Of a DNA stretch of 13,133 nucleotides, positions 1 to 6,612 are shown in pieces. The notes under the pieces are model-generated. The model did no database searches. It was not told where the DNA came from and saw only the letters and a program-made list of their open reading frames with translations. The first letter of the stretch is position 1; each line of letters begins with the position of its first letter. The translations under genes and the position numbers were made by a program. The stretch is taken from positions 1 through 13,133 of the forward strand of contig CAIWHY010000053.1 in NCBI GenBank assembly GCA_903912585.1, read 5' to 3'. Origin of the DNA: an uncultured Thermoleophilia bacterium. GTDB taxonomy: Bacteria > Actinomycetota > Thermoleophilia > UBA2241.

Positions 1-1680
1 GCGGGGCGTTCGCCGGTCGCCGCAGCGGCCATCGCGGCCGCGCCCGCTGCCGTCGCGCAGGCCGCCCGGCTGCAGGCCTGCGCCACGCTCGGCGACGCAC
101 CGGATCTGTTGCCCGAGCAGCGCCGCGCCCTGCACGCCGTGCTCTGCGAGGCACGTGGCGGCGACGAGGTCCTCGTCCACGGCGTCACCGGCAGCGGCAA
201 GACCGAGGTGTACCTGCAGGCCGCCCAGTCGACGCTCGAGCACGGCCGCTCGGTCCTCATCCTCGTACCCGAGATCGGGCTCACCGGCCAGACGGTGGCG
301 CGCGTCCGCGAGCGCTTCGTCGGCCAGGAGGTCGCCGTGCTCCACTCCGGGCTCACGGCGCGCGAGCGGCTGCTCGCCTACCGCGCCGTCGCCAGCGGGC
401 GCACGCGCATCGTCGTCGGGGCGCGCTCGGCGGTGTTCGCGCCGCTGCGCGACGTCGGGCTGATCGTCGTCGACGAGGAGCACGACACCTCGTTCAAGCA
501 GGAGAGCGAGCCCGCCTACGACGCCCGCACCGTGGCGCGCTGGCGCGCGGAGGCCAGCGGCGCGGTCGTGGTGCTCGGATCGGCGACGCCGAGCGTCGAG
601 AGCTTCGCGCGCGTGCCCCTGCACGCCGACCTGCGGCTGCGCGTCGACGGGTCGCAGCCGCCCGCCCTGGAGATCGTGGACATGCGCGACCACCACGGCG
701 TCTTCTCGACGCAGCTCGCCGAGGCGCTGGTGGCGACGGTGGACGCCGGCGACAAGGCGATCCTCTTCCTCAACCGGCGCGGGTTCGCCTCGTTCCTCGT
801 CTGCGACCACTGCGGCTTCACCTGGATGTGCCCGCACTGCGACGTCACGCTCACGCTCTTCGGCGGCCGCGGCCTGCGCTGCCGCACCTGTGGGCACTCC
901 GAGGCTGCGCCGGGAGCGTGCCCTTCCTGCGGCAGCGCCGACCTCGTGCGCCACGGCTTCGGCACCGAGCGCGTGGAGCGCGAGGTGCGCGGGCTCCTGC
1001 CGGGCGTCGACCTGCTGCGCCTCGACTCGGACGTGGCCTCCTCCTACGGGCGCCTGCGCGCCGTCCTCGACCGCTTCGCCGCGCCCGGCGCGCGCGTGCT
1101 CGTCGGCACGCAGATGATCGCCAAGGGCCACCACTTCCCGGACGTCACGCTCGTCGGCGTGGTCAACGCGGACCTGACGCTGCATTTCCCGGACTTCCGC
1201 GCCGAGGAGCGCACCTTCGCCATGCTGCTCCAGGTCGGCGGGCGCAGCGGCCGCGGCGAGCGGCCGGGCCGCGTCGTCGTGCAGACGCTGAGCCCCGAGG
1301 CGCGGCCTATCGCCTACGCGGCCGGCGGTGAGGAAGAGCGCTTCTACGCAGAAGAGGTCGAGCGTCGCAGGGAGCTGGGGTACCCGCCTTCCGGCACGCT
1401 CGTCGGCCTCGAGCTCTCAGGTTCCTCGGAGGAGAAGGTGACGGTCGCCGGGCGGTTCACCGCCGAACGGCTGATCGTTCACCTGCGCCACGGCGAACAG
1501 GTGCTTGGCCCCGGCCCGATCTGGCGGGAGCGCGGACGGTTCGCCTGCAGGGTCGTGGTTAAGACTACGAAGACGGGGAAAACTCTCGACACGCTGAGGA
1601 GCTGGCTCGGCGCCAACCGCGACCGGTTCGCCGAACGCGGCGTGCGGCTGGTTCCGGACGTCGACCCTCAGTGGCTCTGA
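1..1680 (+). CDS. priA: Primosomal protein N' (replication restart helicase PriA), 5'-truncated by window edge
   Basis: The frame is open from base 1, so the start lies upstream. The 559 residues here are the C-terminal three quarters of a protein that is usually about 700-750 aa, and the N-terminal 3'-DNA-end-binding domain is missing from view. PriA is a 3'-5' superfamily 2 helicase that binds stalled forks and reloads DnaB. Visible motifs are Walker A GVTGSGKT (nt 181-204), the DEEH box (472-483), four CxxC pairs forming the two-zinc insertion (802-930), motif V-like GTQMIAKG (1105-1128) and a motif VI-like QVGGRSGRG (about 1231-1257). All are intact. In mycobacteria and streptomycetes PriA homologues have degenerate ATPase motifs, so this copy argues for an active helicase and a deeper-branching host. 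A TTG at 109 is only an internal codon: the conserved frame continues through it. def follows 22 bases later. Confidence 0.96.
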   Translation, partial: AGRSPVAAAAIAAAPAAVAQAARLQACATLGDAPDLLPEQRRALHAVLCEARGGDEVLVHGVTGSGKTEVYLQAAQSTLEHGRSVLILVPEIGLTGQTVARVRERFVGQEVAVLHSGLTARERLLAYRAVASGRTRIVVGARSAVFAPLRDVGLIVVDEEHDTSFKQESEPAYDARTVARWRAEASGAVVVLGSATPSVESFARVPLHADLRLRVDGSQPPALEIVDMRDHHGVFSTQLAEALVATVDAGDKAILFLNRRGFASFLVCDHCGFTWMCPHCDVTLTLFGGRGLRCRTCGHSEAAPGACPSCGSADLVRHGFGTERVEREVRGLLPGVDLLRLDSDVASSYGRLRAVLDRFAAPGARVLVGTQMIAKGHHFPDVTLVGVVNADLTLHFPDFRAEERTFAMLLQVGGRSGRGERPGRVVVQTLSPEARPIAYAAGGEEERFYAEEVERRRELGYPPSGTLVGLELSGSSEEKVTVAGRFTAERLIVHLRHGEQVLGPGPIWRERGRFACRVVVKTTKTGKTLDTLRSWLGANRDRFAERGVRLVPDVDPQWL

Positions 1681-1690
1681 AGTTCTGCGG

Positions 1691-1696
1691 TACCAT
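1691..1696 (+). promoter_or_regulatory. Possible -10 box (TACCAT) for leaderless def transcript
   Basis: TACCAT lies seven bases before the def ATG, so a transcript starting at the usual distance would begin at or next to the A of the ATG. No Shine-Dalgarno at workable spacing precedes that ATG: AGGG at 1697-1700 is only two bases away. Leaderless mRNAs are common in actinobacteria, which makes this reading plausible. No clear -35 is visible (TCAGTG at 17-base spacing is weak). Inference from position only; def could equally be read from the priA transcript. Confidence 0.35.
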
Positions 1697-1702
1697 AGGG
1701 AC

Positions 1703-2281
1703 ATGACGGAGATGCAACAGACAGAGACAGAACGGCAGGAGGCCGGCCGCAGGGAGCGCGAGGCGCGCCGGGAGATCCGCGTGATCGGCGATCCCGTGCT
1801 GCGCGAGCACGCTCAGGAGGTCACGACCTTCGATCGCAGCCTGCGCAAGCTTGCGAAGCGCATGCTCCGCATCATGCACGACGCCCCCGGCGTCGGTCTC
1901 GCGGCACCGCAGATCGGCGTGCTCCAGCGGCTGCTCGTGTACGACGTCGACGACGATCCCCAGGCCCTCGTGAACCCGGTGCTCGACGAGTTCTCGGAGG
2001 AGATCGAGGAGTCCGATGAGGGCTGCCTGAGCCTCCCCGGCGTCACCATGCCGGTGGAGCGGCCGGTGAGCCTGCGGGTACGCGGCTTCGACGCCTCCGG
2101 CGAGCCCGTGGACTACCGCGCCGAGGGCCTCAAGGCGCGCGTGATCCAGCACGAGTACGACCACCTCGAGGGCGTGCTCATCGTCGACCGCACCACGCGC
2201 AGCGCTCGCGCTGCCGCCCTGCGCGACCTGCGCGACCGCGAGGACGCGGGTTACCGCGGCGCGGTCGGCGGAGGTCTCTGA
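1703..2281 (+). CDS. def: Peptide deformylase
   Basis: This metalloenzyme removes the N-formyl group from the initiator methionine of nascent proteins at the ribosome exit. The 192-aa product carries all three family motifs in order: GVGLAAPQIG (residues 63-72), EGCLSLPG (106-113, with the metal-ligand Cys108) and QHEYDH (149-154, with two metal-ligand His and the catalytic Glu). The first 24 residues form a charged Arg/Glu-rich extension before the usual IRVIGDPVL start of the fold. The ATG at 1703 was chosen because the next in-frame candidates are either badly spaced (ATG 1712) or would cut into the fold (GTG 1781). The neighbour fmt starts four bases after the stop; def-fmt pairing is the classic formyl-Met cycle arrangement. 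The C-terminal 30 residues are Arg/Asp/Ala-rich and not conserved. Confidence 0.96.
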   Translation: MTEMQQTETERQEAGRREREARREIRVIGDPVLREHAQEVTTFDRSLRKLAKRMLRIMHDAPGVGLAAPQIGVLQRLLVYDVDDDPQALVNPVLDEFSEEIEESDEGCLSLPGVTMPVERPVSLRVRGFDASGEPVDYRAEGLKARVIQHEYDHLEGVLIVDRTTRSARAAALRDLRDREDAGYRGAVGGGL

Positions 2282-2285
2282 CCGC

Positions 2286-3179
2286 GTGCGGTTCGCCTTC
2301 GCGGGGACCGCACCGTTCGCCGGACTCGTCTTCACCGGACTCGCAGAGGCGGGCGCGCTGCCGTGCGCGCTCGTCACCAACCCCGGCCGCCCCAGGGGGC
2401 GGCACGGCACGCCGGTCTCTCCCGAGATCAAGGAGATGGCTCTGGCGCGCGGCGTCCCGGTGTTTCAGCCGCCGCGCCTCGCTGCGCCCGCCGACGCGAC
2501 GGCGCTGCTCGAGCTGGCGCCCGAGATCCTCGTCGCCTGCGCCTACGGGAGGATCGTGGGGCCGGCCTTCCTGGACGCCCTGCCGGCCGTCGTCGTCCAC
2601 CCGTCTCCCGTGCCGCGCTGGCGCGGGGCGGCGCCGGTGGAGAGGGCGCTCATGGCCGGCGAGACGGAGCTGGGAGTCGCCGTCCTGCGGATGACGGCCG
2701 GCGTCGACGAGGGGCCGGTCGGATTCGAACAGGCGGTGCACGTGCCGCGCAGCGCCGACGCCGGCGCGGCCTACGAGGCGCTGGCGCCAGTCGCCGTCGG
2801 CGGCGTGCGGCGCGTTCTGGCGGCGATCGCCGCCGGCACGGTCGAGTGGCGGCCGCAGGCAGGTCCGGCGTCGTACGCCGCCAAGATCGGCGCGGACGAC
2901 AAGGCCATCGACTGGTCGCGCCCGGCGCAGGAGATCGTCGACCAGGTGCGCGCCCTCTCGCCGCACATCGGCGCCCAGACGGAACTGCTCGGCAAGCGCA
3001 CGCGCATCTGGCGGGCGGCCGCCGGAGAGGGGCCGCTTCCGGCGCCCACGGCAGGGCACCTCGCCCTGGCGGCCGGCGCCGGCTGGGTCGACGTCCTCGA
3101 GTTGCAGCAAGAAGGCCGCAAGCGCACGACCGCCGCCGAGTTCCTGCGCGGCGCCGGCCGCGCGCTGGCGGCGCTGTGA
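2286..3179 (+). CDS. fmt: Methionyl-tRNA formyltransferase, with an atypical catalytic site
   Basis: This enzyme transfers a formyl group from 10-formyl-tetrahydrofolate to initiator Met-tRNA. It has 297 aa, slightly short for the family (about 310-320). The N-terminal nucleotide-binding fold opens with FAFAGTAPFA, the loop PRWRGAAPVERALMAG is at 110-124, and the Asp motif GVDEGPV at 139-145. A C-terminal Fmt domain (about 205-297) includes IDWSRPA and GRKRTTAAEFLRG. The start is GTG 2286 with CGGAGG at 2269-2274. Odd point: the family NVH(G/P)S signature reads VVHPS here. The catalytic Asn (Asn of the Asn-His-Asp set shared with GAR transformylase) is Val103, while His105 and Asp141 are kept. 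The PDRP loop also reads PGRP. Context (def upstream, rsmB downstream) supports Fmt over another formyltransferase, but activity should not be assumed. Confidence 0.92.
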   Translation: MRFAFAGTAPFAGLVFTGLAEAGALPCALVTNPGRPRGRHGTPVSPEIKEMALARGVPVFQPPRLAAPADATALLELAPEILVACAYGRIVGPAFLDALPAVVVHPSPVPRWRGAAPVERALMAGETELGVAVLRMTAGVDEGPVGFEQAVHVPRSADAGAAYEALAPVAVGGVRRVLAAIAAGTVEWRPQAGPASYAAKIGADDKAIDWSRPAQEIVDQVRALSPHIGAQTELLGKRTRIWRAAAGEGPLPAPTAGHLALAAGAGWVDVLELQQEGRKRTTAAEFLRGAGRALAAL

Positions 3180-4573
3180 CCGTGCCCTCCGGCGCCGGGG
3201 TCGGACGCGGCAAGGACGCCGCCGGCGCCGTCAGCCCGGCGCGCCTCGCCGCCTGGCGGGCGCTCGTGCGCCTGCGCGGGGCCGGCGGCCACTTCGACGA
3301 CTCGGTCGAGGCGCTCCCGGAGCTGCAGGGCCTCGACCCGCGCGACCGCGGCCTCGCCAACGAGCTCATCGTCGGCACCATCAAGCGGCGCTGGTCGGTC
3401 GACGCGGTGCTGGGCGCCTTCACCAAGGCGCCGCTCTCGGAGACGCGCGGGCCGGTGCTGGAAGCGCTGCGCATCGCCACCTTCCAGCTCCTCTTTCTCG
3501 ATCGCGTGCCGGTGTACGCCGTGGTGGACGACGCCGTGCGCCTCGTGAGCGCCAGGAATTCGCAGGCCAAGGGCTTCGTGAACGCGGTGCTGCGAAAGGT
3601 CGCGGAAGATGGGGAGGACGTGTTCGGGACGCTCTCCGACGGCGACGGCATGCGCGCCTGGGCGGTGCGCCATTCGTGCCCCGTGTGGATGGTGCGGCTG
3701 CTGCGCCGCGACCTCGGCGACGAGGCGGCGGAGCGCTTCCTCGTGGCCGCCAACGCGCCGCCCGAGCGTTGCCTGCGCGTGAACACGCTCATGGGGCCGT
3801 TGCCGGTGGCGCGGGCCGCGCTCCTGGCCGGCGGCGCCGAGACGCGCGGCCTCCCCGGCCTGCCCCAGGCTCTGCTCTACGACGGGCCGTCGCTGCAGCG
3901 CTCCGCGCCGTTCCGCGACGGCCTGGTCACGCCGCAGTCGCGCGGCTCCCAGATCGCAGGGATGGTCGCGGCGACCGGCGCCCGCGGAGGCACCGCCGTG
4001 CTCGACCTCTGCGCTGCGCCCGGCACCAAGACCGCCCAGCTTGCGGCTCTGCTCGGTGGCGGCGCCGGCATCACCGCCGTCGACGTCGATGAGGGCCGGC
4101 TCGACGCCCTCCGCGCCAACCTCGCGCGGCTCGGCGTGGCGGGCGTCGAGACGCTCGCCGCCGACGCCCTGGCTCTCCCGGCGTCGAGCACGGAGGCCTA
4201 CGATGCCGTGCTCCTCGACGCGCCCTGCAGCGGCCTCGGCACGCTGGGCAGCCGCGCCGACCTGCGCTGGCGGCGGCGCGCCTCGGACGTCCCGCGCCTC
4301 GCCGATCTGCAGCGCCGCCTCCTTCTCGGCGCGGCGCGCTGCGTCCGCCCCGGCGGGGCGCTCACGTACGCGGTCTGCACCGTGACGCGGGCCGAGACTC
4401 TGGGCGCGCTCGAGCCTCTGCTCGCGACCGGGGAGTGGGCTTCCGACGACCTCGGCGCCGAGTGGCCCGGCCTGGCGCACCCCGACGCCGGCGGCTGCCT
4501 GCTGATCCTGCCGCCGGACGGCGGCGCCAGCGGCTTCTTCGTGGCGCGGTTCCGGCGCATCACCCGCTCCTGA
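3176..4573 (+). CDS. rsmB: 16S rRNA (cytosine-967-C5)-methyltransferase RsmB
   Basis: This protein of 465 aa makes m5C967 in 16S rRNA using S-adenosylmethionine. The N-terminal NusB-like RNA-binding domain (about residues 20-145) contains RDRGLANELIVGTIKRR and QAKGFVNAVLRK. The C-terminal Rossmann methyltransferase has the SAM-binding motif LDLCAAPGTKT (276-286), the acidic motif AVDVDEGRL (301-309), motif IV DAPCSGLGT (348-356, Cys351) and motif VI YAVCTVTRAE (398-407, Cys401, the expected nucleophile). The GTG start overlaps the fmt stop as GTGA, implying translational coupling; GTG 3182 is an alternative. The frame is open far upstream inside fmt, but that part lacks family similarity. The leading 17 residues are a low-complexity Gly/Ala stretch. 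The downstream promoter for rpe begins within its last codons. Confidence 0.95.
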   Translation: MTVPSGAGVGRGKDAAGAVSPARLAAWRALVRLRGAGGHFDDSVEALPELQGLDPRDRGLANELIVGTIKRRWSVDAVLGAFTKAPLSETRGPVLEALRIATFQLLFLDRVPVYAVVDDAVRLVSARNSQAKGFVNAVLRKVAEDGEDVFGTLSDGDGMRAWAVRHSCPVWMVRLLRRDLGDEAAERFLVAANAPPERCLRVNTLMGPLPVARAALLAGGAETRGLPGLPQALLYDGPSLQRSAPFRDGLVTPQSRGSQIAGMVAATGARGGTAVLDLCAAPGTKTAQLAALLGGGAGITAVDVDEGRLDALRANLARLGVAGVETLAADALALPASSTEAYDAVLLDAPCSGLGTLGSRADLRWRRRASDVPRLADLQRRLLLGAARCVRPGGALTYAVCTVTRAETLGALEPLLATGEWASDDLGAEWPGLAHPDAGGCLLILPPDGGASGFFVARFRRITRS

Positions 4574-4582
4574 AGGTAGAAT
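4554..4582 (+). promoter_or_regulatory. Putative promoter for rpe (GGCGCA-17-TAGAAT)
   Basis: TAGAAT (4577-4582) is a good -10 box placed just after the rsmB stop codon. GGCGCA at 4554-4559 lies exactly 17 bases upstream in the -35 position, but it matches TTGACA at only two bases. The same hexamer recurs at the same spacing before the riboflavin operon -10 at 5333. The predicted start near 4589 gives a leader of about 68 bases. A seven-base-pair hairpin with a TCTC loop (4588-4605) sits at its very 5' end. Confidence 0.5.
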
Positions 4583-4646
4583 GACGCCGCGGCCTCTCGG
4601 CCGCGTCGCCGGTGGTCGTCCGCACGGGGCCGGCAGTCACCAGACC

Positions 4647-4651
4647 GGAGG
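4647..4651 (+). promoter_or_regulatory. Ribosome binding site that decides the rpe start
   Basis: GGAGG followed by a five-base gap to GTG 4657. This favours GTG 4657 over GTG 4612 and GTG 4651, which have no usable site, and gives a protein of the usual family length. Confidence 0.75.
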
Positions 4652-4656
4652 TGTCC

Positions 4657-5337
4657 GTGGAGGACCTGCTGCACCATATTCACATCGCTCCGTCGATCCT
4701 CTCCGCCGATTTCGCGCACCTCGGCGACGACGTGGCCGAGGTGCTGGACGCCGGCGCCAAGGTCGTGCACCTCGACGTCATGGACGGGCACTTCGTGCCC
4801 AACATCACCATCGGCCCTCTGGTCGTCGCCGCCCTCAAGCCGCTCATCCACGGCGCCGGGGCGCTGCTCGACGTCCACCTCATGATCGAGCACCCGGAGC
4901 AGTACGTCGACGCCTTCGCCGCGGCGGGCGCCGACGTCATCGCCGTCCATCAGGAGACGTGCCCGCACCTCCACCGCGTGCTCTCGCAGATCCGCGAGGC
5001 CGGTGCGGCGGCGGGCATCGCCCTCAACCCCGCGACGCCGGTGGAGACGCTGGCGGAGGCGCGACTTCACTGCGACATGGTGGTCGTCATGTCGGTCAAT
5101 CCCGGGTTCGGCGGGCAGGGCTTCATCGAGACCTCGGTCGCCAAGATCGCCAAGGCACGCGAGTACCTGCCGGACACGGTCGCGATCGAAGTCGACGGGG
5201 GCGTGACGGCGCTCAACGCGGCCGCTCTGGTGGCGGCGGGTGCCAACCTGCTCGTGGCGGGCTCGAGCGTCTTCGGCGGGCACGATATCGGCGGCCGTTT
5301 CAGGCAGCTGGCGCAGGCAGCCACAGAAGCCGTATAA
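4657..5337 (+). CDS. rpe: Ribulose-phosphate 3-epimerase
   Basis: This TIM-barrel metalloenzyme interconverts ribulose 5-phosphate and xylulose 5-phosphate in the pentose phosphate pathway. The 226-aa product matches the family length. Visible signatures are APSILSADF (11-19), HLDVMDGHFVPNITIGP (38-54), DVHLMIEHP (72-80), NPGFGGQ (148-154) and VDGGV (179-183). The expected metal ligands are His38, Asp40, His74 and Asp180, with Asp40 and Asp180 as the acid/base pair. The start is GTG 4657, set by the GGAGG five bases upstream; longer starts add residues with no family similarity. It sits directly before the riboflavin operon, whose RibB activity consumes ribulose 5-phosphate. Its TAA stop lies inside the TATAAT of the riboflavin promoter. 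Confidence 0.96.
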   Translation: MEDLLHHIHIAPSILSADFAHLGDDVAEVLDAGAKVVHLDVMDGHFVPNITIGPLVVAALKPLIHGAGALLDVHLMIEHPEQYVDAFAAAGADVIAVHQETCPHLHRVLSQIREAGAAAGIALNPATPVETLAEARLHCDMVVVMSVNPGFGGQGFIETSVAKIAKAREYLPDTVAIEVDGGVTALNAAALVAAGANLLVAGSSVFGGHDIGGRFRQLAQAATEAV

Positions 5338-5338
5338 T
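5310..5338 (+). promoter_or_regulatory. Promoter of the riboflavin operon (GGCGCA-17-TATAAT)
   Basis: A perfect TATAAT (5333-5338) in a GC-rich setting, with a predicted start near 5345, about 12 bases before the riboswitch P1 helix. It overlaps the rpe TAA stop (5335-5337). GGCGCA (5310-5315) is 17 bases upstream; it is not a consensus -35 but is identical in sequence and spacing to the one before rpe. The riboflavin genes therefore appear to have their own promoter, although rpe read-through could also enter. Confidence 0.7.
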
Positions 5339-5356
5339 CGGCGCGCACCATCAAGC

Positions 5357-5469
5357 TGCTTCGGGGCGGGGTGAAAGTCCCCACCGGCGGTCAAAAGCCC
5401 GCGAACCTCCTCGGAGGCCGACCAGGTGGAACTCCTGGGCCGACGGTCACAGTCCGGATGAGAGAAGCA
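5357..5469 (+). promoter_or_regulatory. FMN riboswitch (RFN element) aptamer
   Basis: This matches the conserved RFN element by eye. P1 is TGCTTC (5357-5362) paired with GAAGCA (5464-5469). The core holds GGGGTGAAAGTCCCC (P2, 5368-5382), ACCGGCGGT (5383-5391), AGCCCGCGA (5396-5404), GGCCGACGGT (5438-5447) and ACAGTCCGGATGAGAGAAG (5449-5467). The variable arm at 5406-5417 is CCTCC/GGAGG, and P5 is CCAGG (5422-5426) with CCTGG (5434-5438). FMN binding to such elements represses riboflavin genes. An intrinsic terminator follows 23 bases downstream, so control is probably transcriptional attenuation of ribD-ribE-ribBA-ribH. Confidence 0.96.
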
Positions 5470-5492
5470 CGCTGCGACGCCTCGGCGTCGTC

Positions 5493-5522
5493 CGCCCTGG
5501 AGCACGGCTCCGGGGCGTTTTT
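5493..5522 (+). terminator. Intrinsic terminator of the FMN riboswitch expression platform
   Basis: An 11-base-pair stem, CGCCCTGGAGC (5493-5503) with GCTCCGGGGCG (5507-5517), has one G-U pair and an ACG loop and is followed by five T. A smaller hairpin (5475-5490, six pairs, CTCG loop) lies between the aptamer and this stem. The T-run ends one base before the proposed TTG start of ribD. A candidate antiterminator strand, CTCCTGGGC (5432-5440) in the P5 arm, could pair with GCCCTGGAG (5494-5502) with a single mismatch; that pairing is inference. Confidence 0.88.
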
Positions 5523-5523
5523 G

Positions 5524-6612
5524 TTGGACGACGAGCGCTATATGAACGAGGCCTTCGCACTGGCGGAGCGCGGCCGCGGCCGCACGCATCCCAACCCGCT
5601 CGTCGGCGCCGTCCTGGTCAGGGACGGCGAAGTGGTCGGCCGGGGCTGTCACCTCGGTCCGGGAGAGCCTCACGCCGAGGCCATGGCCCTCGCCGAGGCG
5701 GGCCTGCTCGCCGCCGGCGCCACGCTCTACTGCACGCTCGAGCCCTGCAGCCATCAGGGCCTGACGCCGCCCTGCGCCGACGCCCTCGTGGCGGCGGGCA
5801 TCGCCCAGGCCTTCATCGCTCTCGAGGATCCCAACCCGCTGGTGTTCGGAAGCGGGCTGCAGCGGCTCGTCGCCGGCGGGGTCGACGCGCGTCTGGCCGG
5901 CGGGGAGTGGGCGCGCCGCGCGCACCGCCAAAACGCTCCGTTCCTCAAGTTCCACGCCGGCGGCCTGCCGCACGTGACCTACAAGGCCGCCGTGACCCTC
6001 GACGGCAAGGTCGCCGCCGCCGGCGGCGACGCGCGCTGGATCTCGTGTCTCGACAGCCGGCGCGCCGTGCACCAGCTCCGCTCCGAGGTCGACGCCGTGA
6101 TGGTCGGCGCCGGTACGGTCCGCCGCGACGATCCCGAGCTCACGGTGCGGCTCGGCGAGGGCCGCGACCCGGTGCGCGTGATCGTCACGCGAGCAGGCGT
6201 CCTGCCGCCGCAGGCCAAAGTGCTGGCGACGGCGCGCGAGGTGCGCACGATCGTCGTCGCCGAGCGCGCCGACGCGGCCGTCCGCAGGCTCCTCGAGGCG
6301 CGCGGCGCGGAGCTCCTCGAGATCGGCGACGCCGGCCTCGAAGGGATGCTTCGCGAGCTCGCCTCGCAGGGGCTGCTGGACATCCTCTGCGAGGGCGGAC
6401 CCACGCTCGCCGGCGAACTGCTCGCGCAGGGCTTCGTCGACCGGATGCTGCTGTTCGTGGCGCCGCTCGTCATCGGGCGCGGCGCACCCGACCTGTTCGC
6501 GGCGCCCGCGGTCAGCACGGTCGCCGGTGCCTGGCGCCTGCACGACGTGGAGTGGCGGCCGGTCTGCGACGACCTGCTCGTCAGCGGCCGCCTCGTCAAG
6601 GACGGAGACTAG
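5524..6612 (+). CDS. ribD: Bifunctional riboflavin-specific deaminase / reductase RibD
   Basis: RibD performs the second and third steps from GTP: deamination of the pyrimidine ring, then NADPH-dependent reduction of the ribosyl side chain. With 362 aa it has both domains. The deaminase (about 1-145) has THPNPLVGAV, the zinc motif HAE (50-52) and PCSHQGLTPPC (74-84; zinc ligands His50, Cys75, Cys84; Glu52 catalytic). The reductase (about 150-362) has YKAAVTLDGKVA, RWIS, GAGTVRRDDPELTVR and CEGGPTLAGELL. Start choice: TTG 5524 gives MDDERYMNEA, which matches the MxDEYYM beginning of characterised homologues as I recall them; ATG 5542 is the alternative and would lose that segment. A GTG at 5371 lies inside the riboswitch and is rejected. 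No good Shine-Dalgarno precedes either start; CCGGGG at 5510-5515 lies in the terminator stem. The stop abuts the ribE ATG. Confidence 0.94.
   Translation: MDDERYMNEAFALAERGRGRTHPNPLVGAVLVRDGEVVGRGCHLGPGEPHAEAMALAEAGLLAAGATLYCTLEPCSHQGLTPPCADALVAAGIAQAFIALEDPNPLVFGSGLQRLVAGGVDARLAGGEWARRAHRQNAPFLKFHAGGLPHVTYKAAVTLDGKVAAAGGDARWISCLDSRRAVHQLRSEVDAVMVGAGTVRRDDPELTVRLGEGRDPVRVIVTRAGVLPPQAKVLATAREVRTIVVAERADAAVRRLLEARGAELLEIGDAGLEGMLRELASQGLLDILCEGGPTLAGELLAQGFVDRMLLFVAPLVIGRGAPDLFAAPAVSTVAGAWRLHDVEWRPVCDDLLVSGRLVKDGD

Noticed and set aside
2178..3110. 310-codon minus-strand frame antisense to fmt
   Set aside because: Arg/Gly/Asp-rich shadow. fmt on the other strand has clear family motifs throughout.
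5371..5523. GTG 5371 as ribD start
   Set aside because: It lies inside the FMN aptamer, and the added residues are just translated riboswitch and terminator sequence.
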